Part shown: positions 31,807-37,783 of the stretch, in pieces
Numbering within the stretch: position 1 is the first letter of the stretch
Layout: the number at the start of each line of letters is the position of its first letter
Assembly: GCA_964523015.1 (NCBI GenBank)
Contig: CAZFXN010000022.1
Span: 1-40,410, forward strand
Source of the DNA: JAWXBT01 sp964523015
GTDB lineage: Bacteria; Bdellovibrionota_C; UBA2361; J135
Direction: 5' to 3'
Length of the DNA: 40,410 bases
The notes under the pieces: model-generated
Database searches by the model: none
Told to the model about the DNA's origin: nothing
The model's input: only the letters and a program-made list of their open reading frames with translations
Translations under genes and position numbers: made by a program

Positions 31807-32211
31807 ATGAGCTTTATCAAAGAATTTCGTGAATTCTCAGTCAAAGGTAATGTTATTGATTTGGCTGTCGGTATAATTATAGGTGGAGCATTTGGAAAAA
31901 TCGTAAGCTCAATCGTTGCTGATGTAATAATGCCACCAATTGGCGTAATCCTAGGAGGGGTATCTTTTACAAATCTTAAGCTAACTCTAAAGGAAGCTGA
32001 AGGAAGTGCCGCTGCTGTTACTCTAAATTACGGCTCATTTATTCAAGCTATAGTAGATTTTACAATTATCGCTTTTGCAATATTTCTACTTATCAAAGCA
32101 ATCAATACTATGCGAAAGGAAGAGCAAAAGGCCCCTGCTACGCCTCCACCAACACCTGAAGACATATTGCTTCTACGACAGATTAGGGACTCTTTGCAGG
32201 ATAAAAAGTAA
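31807..32211 (+). CDS. mscL: Large-conductance mechanosensitive channel
   Basis: A 134-residue two-helix inner-membrane channel that opens under osmotic downshock. The start MSFIKEFREFSVKGNVIDLAVGIIIGGAFGKIVSSIV is diagnostic; the second helix (FIQAIVDFTIIAFAIFLLIKAI) and a charged C-terminal helix with EDILLLRQIRDSL complete it. ATG 31807 fits the conserved start better than the upstream GTG 31762. Length is typical. Confidence 0.97.
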   Translation: MSFIKEFREFSVKGNVIDLAVGIIIGGAFGKIVSSIVADVIMPPIGVILGGVSFTNLKLTLKEAEGSAAAVTLNYGSFIQAIVDFTIIAFAIFLLIKAINTMRKEEQKAPATPPPTPEDILLLRQIRDSLQDKK

Positions 32212-32221
32212 CCTTTTTGTC

Positions 32222-33391
32222 TTAAACTAAATTTGCTAAATAATCGTTCGCACTGACAACTAGATTATTGCCAGTTTGGCGTCTAATGCCTGGAGCTCCC
32301 ATAAGTTGAATTGCTGGAATACCTCCTAGCTCTTTACTTAAATTTACTAACGGTCTAGCTAATGCCTGATCTGACATTTTGCATTCAAATAAAACAACTG
32401 GAACTCGCTCTCGAGTAATAATAAAATCTACCTCTTCCCTCTCTTTATTTCTCCAGTAACAAAGATCGAATTCTCCATATCCAAGATGACTCCAAGCATT
32501 GACAGATTTAAGCAGGTGAGATGCTACAATATTTTCAAACTTTGCTACTGGATCTTTGAGCTGTGACCAATCCCAAAGATATAGCTTTTGCTCTTTTTTG
32601 AGACTTCGGGCCAATTTTCGAAAATATGGCGATAACCTAAAGCATATATACAATCTTTCAAGAATTACAATCCATGCAGCAACGGAATTGTAGGCAACTT
32701 GCAACTCCTCTTTTAGAGAGTTAATTGAAAAAGGAGCGCCTACTCGCTCTGGTAAAAGTAGATATAAATGCTCTACCAGCTCAACCAATTTAATATCTGA
32801 GATATCACGAAGATCCTCTTTAATAAGCAATTCTCTCCGTTGAGTTGACCAACGTTTATGATGCATCGAATCTTGTTCAGAATATGGCTCAGGAAATCCT
32901 CCAAACTGTAGCAATCTATTCCACTGAGCAACATCTCCCTGAACTGATCCAGGAGAAAGCCAATCAGTAGGCGGTGGTGGTAGTTTTCCGTGAGCTAATT
33001 CACCAATTGAGAAAGGATGAAGCCTAAGCAATTCATATCTCCCAAATAGACTATCTCCCCCTTTTCTATAGATATCCAACCGGGCACTCCCAGTAACTAC
33101 TGCTTGGAGACGTGATCCCTCTTTATCATAAAGTCCTTTTAGATAATTCTTCCAGCGTGGATACTTATGGATCTCATCAAGCAATATTGCAGAGTATCTA
33201 TCCGAAGAAAGATAATCCTGCTTTAAAATTCGAGCCCTATCGTCTGCAGAATCCCAATTGAGATAGAGTCCTTTTTTATTCTCTAGCCAGGATTTGGCCA
33301 CTGTGGTTTTGCCAACTTGACGTGCCCCAGCTAAAAGTAAGAATTTTTTACTTGTAAATTTCTCAATTGTTTCAGATAGATATCTTTTCAC
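32222..33391 (-). CDS. AAA ATPase with DUF4143 domain
   Basis: A 389-residue protein of the AAA_14 / DUF4143 type. It has Walker A GARQVGKTT (residues 22-30) and Walker B AILLDEIHKYPRW (Asp72-Glu73). A winged-helix stretch follows, and the C-terminal DUF4143 region has nuclease-like residues (EREEVDFIITRERVPVVLFECK). Function is poorly understood; such proteins are common in accessory DNA and may be defence- or mobile-element-linked. A second, unrelated-in-detail copy is at 36914. It is convergent with mscL, 10 nt apart. Confidence 0.85.
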   Translation of the reverse strand: MKRYLSETIEKFTSKKFLLLAGARQVGKTTVAKSWLENKKGLYLNWDSADDRARILKQDYLSSDRYSAILLDEIHKYPRWKNYLKGLYDKEGSRLQAVVTGSARLDIYRKGGDSLFGRYELLRLHPFSIGELAHGKLPPPPTDWLSPGSVQGDVAQWNRLLQFGGFPEPYSEQDSMHHKRWSTQRRELLIKEDLRDISDIKLVELVEHLYLLLPERVGAPFSINSLKEELQVAYNSVAAWIVILERLYICFRLSPYFRKLARSLKKEQKLYLWDWSQLKDPVAKFENIVASHLLKSVNAWSHLGYGEFDLCYWRNKEREEVDFIITRERVPVVLFECKMSDQALARPLVNLSKELGGIPAIQLMGAPGIRRQTGNNLVVSANDYLANLV

Positions 33392-33537
33392 GTCGCTATT
33401 ATTACATGCAACTGAATAAAAGTTACGATTTTTTTTCAGTTGTGTATAGATATTGAGATACTCTACTTATTAGGTTTCTGCTATTCTTTCTCCCACAACC
33501 TAATCGATCTTAGCTGATCTAGTTATTTTAATATCTC

Positions 33538-33759
33538 ATGAATATAGCCGATCGAAATTCAACAAAGGTAAATCTTAAAGAGAAACTTCTTATAGCCATA
33601 GATTTTATGGATTTTGGCATTGAACTTCAAAGGCAAAATATTAAACGTCGAAATCCTAACGCTACGGATGAGGAGATCTCAAAAAAGTTACAAGGCTGGC
33701 GATTTGAAGCCCCACCAGGAATTACAATCATAAATGCAGCGGATTTAGACTCCTTATGA
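33538..33759 (+). CDS. Small protein, candidate antitoxin partner
   Basis: A 73-residue acidic/basic mixed protein (LKEKLLIAIDFMDFGIELQRQNIKRR, DEEISKKLQGW) without a family I recognise. Its stop overlaps the start of the nucleotidyltransferase gene in the sequence ATGA (33756-33759), a sign of translational coupling. Small-ORF/nucleotidyltransferase pairs with this overlap are typical of toxin-antitoxin modules, so it is a candidate antitoxin or partner subunit. Confidence 0.65.
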   Translation: MNIADRNSTKVNLKEKLLIAIDFMDFGIELQRQNIKRRNPNATDEEISKKLQGWRFEAPPGITIINAADLDSL

Positions 33760-34355
33760 ACGTAACTCTTGAGCACCTAAGAACTGTTGTAAATTGCATG
33801 AAGCAACTCGATACTCGCTGGGCTCTTATTGGTGGATTAGCAGTTAGTGTACATGGAACACCACGGACAACTCGCGATATTGATCTTGCAATCGTATTAG
33901 ATACTGAATCTGATCAAAAAAATTTAATTGATCAGCTATTAAAGTTGGGATTTAATAATAAACAGATACTAATGCAGACAGAACCCACTCAAAAGCTAGG
34001 TATTCGACTTACAATTCCAACGTTAACAAAAGAGTCAGCTCCGCTAGATCTTCTCTATTCTTCATCAGGGATAGAAAAAGAGGTTGTAGAATCTGCTGAG
34101 AACATTGAAATCTTTCCTCAAATCTTTATTCCAATAGCAACAAGAGCCCACCTTTTAGCAATGAAGATTCTCTCTGAAAATGAGGCAGACCGTATTCAAG
34201 ATATACTCGATATCAAAAGCCTCCTTTCTGAAGCAACAGAGTCTGATATCAAAACAGCTAAAGAGGCCTTGGCACTTATTGAAAAACGAGGCTTTAGTAG
34301 AGGCAAAAATCTGGATCAACGATTTGACCAACTACGACTAAAACTCTCTAACTAG
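33756..34355 (+). CDS. AbiEii-like nucleotidyltransferase, candidate toxin
   Basis: A 199-residue protein with the minimal nucleotidyltransferase signature WALIGGLAVSVHGTPRTTRDIDLAI (Gly26-Gly27 and Asp41/Asp43). It contains a helical tail (RDIDL, later RAHLLAMKILSENEADRIQDILDIKSLL) of the AbiEii/DUF1814 type, whose members can act as type IV toxins by modifying tRNA or by NTP transfer. It overlaps the upstream small gene by four nt. No partner of the known AbiEi type with a wHTH is visible, so this is an atypical pair if it is a toxin-antitoxin module. Confidence 0.72.
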   Translation: MNVTLEHLRTVVNCMKQLDTRWALIGGLAVSVHGTPRTTRDIDLAIVLDTESDQKNLIDQLLKLGFNNKQILMQTEPTQKLGIRLTIPTLTKESAPLDLLYSSSGIEKEVVESAENIEIFPQIFIPIATRAHLLAMKILSENEADRIQDILDIKSLLSEATESDIKTAKEALALIEKRGFSRGKNLDQRFDQLRLKLSN

Positions 34356-34525
34356 CTGAACTTACGATTTTTTTTGATCAGTCTTAAAATTTAGAAGATA
34401 AAGCCTAGGTATTAATCCTATTCAAAGGGTTTAAAGGTGCTTTGGGGCTACCTATTGATACTAATTTCTAATAACCATTCTCGACGGCAATGAAGCACTC
34501 TCCAAAGTATCTGCTTAAGCCCCTG

Positions 34526-34563
34526 TTAAAAGGCTAAAAAAGATGCTATTTTTTTGCTTTTAA
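34526..34563 (+). other. Long AT-rich hairpin ahead of the decarboxylase gene
   Basis: TTAAAAG (34526-34532) pairs with CTTTTAA (34557-34563); inside, AAAAAA (34536-34541) pairs with TTTTTT (34549-34554), with a C-G pair in between. It could be a bidirectional terminator after the nucleotidyltransferase gene or an mRNA element 24 nt ahead of the decarboxylase ATG. Confidence 0.45.
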
Positions 34564-34587
34564 AATTTCAAGAACCAGTAATATAAA

Positions 34588-35811
34588 ATGTTTTCTGAGA
34601 ACGATTTACTAAATAGAGAGAGATGGCTCTCTCAACTAATTGAGACAAAAGAGATCACCTCTCCAGCACTTGCAATTGATGCAAGTGTAGTAAAAAGCAC
34701 TTTAAATCTTTTTGAAAAATATATTCCTGAAGCAAAGATCTATTACGCAATCAAAGCTAATAACACTCCTTCACTTCTTCAATATCTTGCTAACCAGGGT
34801 GTCTCATTTGATGTTGCCTCTACTCAAGAGATCCTAGATTTAAAAGCTCTCGGTATTTCTAGCACAAGAATGATCTTATCAAATCCTATAAAAAGTCCCC
34901 GAGCGATTAATACTTTTTTTGAAAATAAACTTAAATTACTCGTTGTAGATAATATTGACGATATCCAAAATTTATCACGGGCCCATAAACAAATTGCTGC
35001 AGATCATCCTGTTGGTATCCTAGTACGTATTCGAATTGCTAGTGCTGAAGTACAGATAGATCTAAATAGTAAATTCGGCTGCCTTGAAGAGGAGGCATTG
35101 CCACTAATAAAAGCTGCTGCTGAGGCTGGCTTTCAACCACGCGGTATTCAGTTTCATGTTGGAACTCAATCCTGGAGCACTCATAATTATACTGTTGGAG
35201 TTGAAACAGCCCTTCGTATAATAGATAAAGCTAAAAGTGAGCTTGGAATCCGTTTAGATACCCTTAACATTGGAGGCGGCTATCCAGATCCATCGATGGC
35301 AAATAAAGCCGGTGGGCTAGATTCTTTCTTTACAGGACTTGCCGCTGCAATCGCTCCAGCAATTGCGCGTGGTCTTAACATTATCGCTGAACCTGGCAGG
35401 ATTATCGCAAGTGGTGCATGCTCATCCGTATCTTCAGTAATCGGAAAAAGTATTCGTAATGGAACACCTTGGCTCTATCTAGATGATGGTGCTTATGGCC
35501 TCTACTCGGGTAAATTTTTCGATCTCAAAGAATTTAACCTTAGAGTTCTTAAGCAGAAAAACACCACTGGGGATAACCAATTGGTCCCTCATGTTGTAGC
35601 TGGCCCGACCTGTGATTCAATTGATGTAATCTCAGAGAATGCGTTATTACCAGCCAATCTTGAAATCGGAGATATCCTCTGTGCTCACAATATGGGTGCC
35701 TACAGTATTGTAACCGCCTCCAACTTTAATGGATTTGGGCATATTGATACTTATCTTGGAAATTCGATGGAAGCGGAATTTTCGCAATTCCGTAAATTAC
35801 GAGCTGCTTAA
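34588..35811 (+). CDS. Ornithine/diaminopimelate-type PLP decarboxylase
   Basis: A 407-residue fold-type III PLP enzyme of the ornithine/arginine/diaminopimelate decarboxylase group. Key parts are present: PLP Lys56 in YYAIKANN, His190 in FHVGTQ, the GGGYP loop (Gly229-231), EPGR (Glu268) and the dimer-partner Cys342-Asp343 in GPTCDSIDV, then GAYSI. Length and CDS signature fit ornithine decarboxylase (putrescine synthesis) better than LysA. A related sequence is fused to a kinase at 37784. Carboxynorspermidine decarboxylase is an alternative. Confidence 0.85.
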   Translation: MFSENDLLNRERWLSQLIETKEITSPALAIDASVVKSTLNLFEKYIPEAKIYYAIKANNTPSLLQYLANQGVSFDVASTQEILDLKALGISSTRMILSNPIKSPRAINTFFENKLKLLVVDNIDDIQNLSRAHKQIAADHPVGILVRIRIASAEVQIDLNSKFGCLEEEALPLIKAAAEAGFQPRGIQFHVGTQSWSTHNYTVGVETALRIIDKAKSELGIRLDTLNIGGGYPDPSMANKAGGLDSFFTGLAAAIAPAIARGLNIIAEPGRIIASGACSSVSSVIGKSIRNGTPWLYLDDGAYGLYSGKFFDLKEFNLRVLKQKNTTGDNQLVPHVVAGPTCDSIDVISENALLPANLEIGDILCAHNMGAYSIVTASNFNGFGHIDTYLGNSMEAEFSQFRKLRAA

Positions 35812-35812
35812 C

Positions 35813-35844
35813 AGTGATTATAAAAAATAGTAATTATAAAAATC
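35813..35844 (+). repeat. 16-bp direct duplication after the decarboxylase stop
   Basis: agtgattataaaaaat (35813-35828) is followed by agtaattataaaaatc (35829-35844), an adjacent degenerate duplication beginning two bases after the TAA stop. Confidence 0.75.
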
Positions 35845-35899
35845 AATGCTTTGATAAATAAGCTTCTGATCTTTCTCCATCTTCCTTCTCTCCTACTTT

Positions 35900-36813
35900 C
35901 TACTTGACTCCCTTCTTCCCTTTAATTTTCTCCGCGATCTCTATGAGTGTCAACCGCTGATCCTTTAATTTTTGAATCTGCTCACACCGTTTAGCCTGAT
36001 TACTATCATAGAGCTGATAACCTGAATCAGTAACCTCAGCAACGCTCAACAATCCTTCTTTAGTCCAATAACGGATCGTCGGTACAGTTACTCCAGCAAG
36101 CTTGGCCAGTTGCCCAATCTTAAGTAACCCCTCCGTATCACCATCATCAAAGGGAGTTTCACCTTGCGCAGCGTTAATATAGATATCGAGAGATCGATCA
36201 ACCGCCTTAGAAACAAGCTTTTCATAATCGCTCTTTGGCCCACCAAGCTGGGCTGTTTCAAGCGCCCCAATATAAGCCAATCGATCCTTCTTACGAATTA
36301 TAGCTGGTGGATATCCGTACATCATTAAAAGTAAATTCATCAGCAACCTTGCAGTACGACCATTACCATCAACAAAAGGATGGATCGTTACAAGGCGATA
36401 GTGGGCTTCGCTAGCAAAGGCGACAGGATGAAGATTATTTTTTGCAATTAACCATTTTTGAAATGCCTCCATTAGCTCCATCACCTTACGTGGATTTGGC
36501 ATAATAACTGCTGAGCCAGAAATTCTTACTGCAACACTTCGATAATGCCCTGCGTTTTCATCATCAATGCTCTTTAAAATGATACTATGAATTAAAAGAA
36601 GATCTTTTTCCAAAAGTTGTGCTGGTTTCTTTTTAATAAGAGAACTTATGAAATCAAGCGCTTCGGCATGATTGGTTGCCTCTAGATGCTCCCGTAAACT
36701 TTTACCACCGATTGTTAGTCCTTTCTCAATCACTACTGCAGTTTCACGACGGGTAAGGGTGTTTCCCTCTAAAGCGTTACTTGTAAACGTTAGTTCAACC
36801 TTAAACCAATCGT
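35900..36813 (-). CDS. Fic-domain AMPylase fused to MerR-type DNA-binding domain (5' end in gap)
   Basis: About 304 residues remain; the N-terminus lies in the N run. Near the visible N-terminus TSNALEGN matches the class II Fic inhibitory helix motif (Ser/Thr-x-x-x-Glu-Gly). The catalytic core HPFVDGNGRTARLLMN is canonical for AMP transfer, with a preceding flap-like segment RSVAVRISGSAVIMPNPRKV. After a linker, the last 70 residues form a MerR-type helix-turn-helix: LLKIGQLAKLAGVTVPTIRYW, then YQLYDSNQAKRCEQI. The protein probably modifies a target by AMPylation and binds DNA, perhaps its own promoter. Fic proteins often carry a C-terminal winged helix, but a MerR-type one is less usual. 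Confidence 0.85.
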
Positions 36814-36913
36814 NNNNNNNNNNNNNNNNNNNNNNNNNNNNNNNNNNNNNNNNNNNNNNNNNNNNNNNNNNNNNNNNNNNNNNNNNNNNNNNNNNNNNNN
36901 NNNNNNNNNNNNN
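36814..36913. other. Assembly gap of 100 N
   Basis: A run of 100 N, the conventional length for a gap of unknown size. It hides the 5' ends of the Fic gene (left, minus strand) and of the DUF4143 ATPase gene (right, plus strand), which point away from each other. Reading frames that appear to continue through it are antisense artefacts. Confidence 0.95.
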
Positions 36914-37661
36914 CCTGCTTAACGCACTTAGATGGGGAACATTACCCAGAATTTTATCACTCGCCAAGGAGGAGGAGCGAGTATTATTTCTTGAAGCTTA
37001 TGTTGATACATATTTTAGAGAAGAAATAGTAGCAGAACAGATTGTTCGCAATCTAGTTCCGTTTCGTAAATTTATTGAGATCGCCGGTCAAACAAATGGG
37101 ACTATTGTGAATTACGCCAATATAGCTAGTGATATTGGAATTGACCCCAAAACGGTAAAATCCTACTTTGATATTCTTAAGGATACCCTTCTTGGCTTTT
37201 ATCTTCCAGAATATGATCGATCTTTACGTCGTCAGCAGATTAAAGCACCCCGTTTTTATCTGTTTGATACTGGTGTTACTAGAGCATTAACCAATGTAGC
37301 GCATATCCCACTTGGATCCTCTAACGAGATTGGCAGATGTTTTGAGCACTTCATTATTAGTCAGATGGTTGCCCTCAATCATTATTTTGGAAGGCGTTAC
37401 AAATTTTCATACCTTGCAACTAAAGGAGGGGCTGAGGTTGATGTCATAATAGATCGCCCGCAAAAGCCGACTGTACTGGTCGAGATAAAATCTGCAGAAC
37501 ACATAGATGAGCGTCATTTACAGCACCTGCTCGGGATAAAGCGCGACTATCCTAAGTTGGAATACTGCTGTCTATGCCGAGAAGCAGAGGTACGTGAAGT
37601 TGATGGTATTAAAATAATGCCGTGGGTGGAGGGCATGAAATATCTTGGATTGACTGAGTAA
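36914..37661 (+). CDS. DUF4143-type ATPase, C-terminal part (5' end in gap)
   Basis: The 248 visible residues are the DUF4143 half of an AAA_14/DUF4143 protein: LRWGTLPRIL, EAYVDTYFREEIVAEQ, the winged-helix GIDPKTVKSYFDILKDTLLGF, LFDTGVTRALTN, and the nuclease-like GGAEVDVIIDR ... VLVEIKSAE. The Walker A and B motifs expected upstream must lie in the N run. It is a second member of the family whose complete copy is at 32222-33391, but the two sequences are clearly diverged. Confidence 0.83.
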
Positions 37662-37783
37662 ATTTGAGTATTTTCTAAAAACTGCCCTTTTAACCACCCC
37701 ATAATCCTACCTAACCTTTCTTAACATTTGATAATTCTGTATTCTTATTCAGCCTGTTATAACTGGCCAATGAGTAAAGTTGT

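Noticed and set aside
36672..36813. A plus-strand start for the ATPase left of the gap
   Set aside because: This segment is antisense to the Fic coding sequence; the real 5' part of the ATPase must be within the gap.
35900..36967. A minus-strand reading frame continuing from Fic through the N run into 36914-36967
   Set aside because: Beyond the gap the frame is antisense to the DUF4143 ATPase, and N codons merely avoid stops. The Fic gene is only supported up to 36813.
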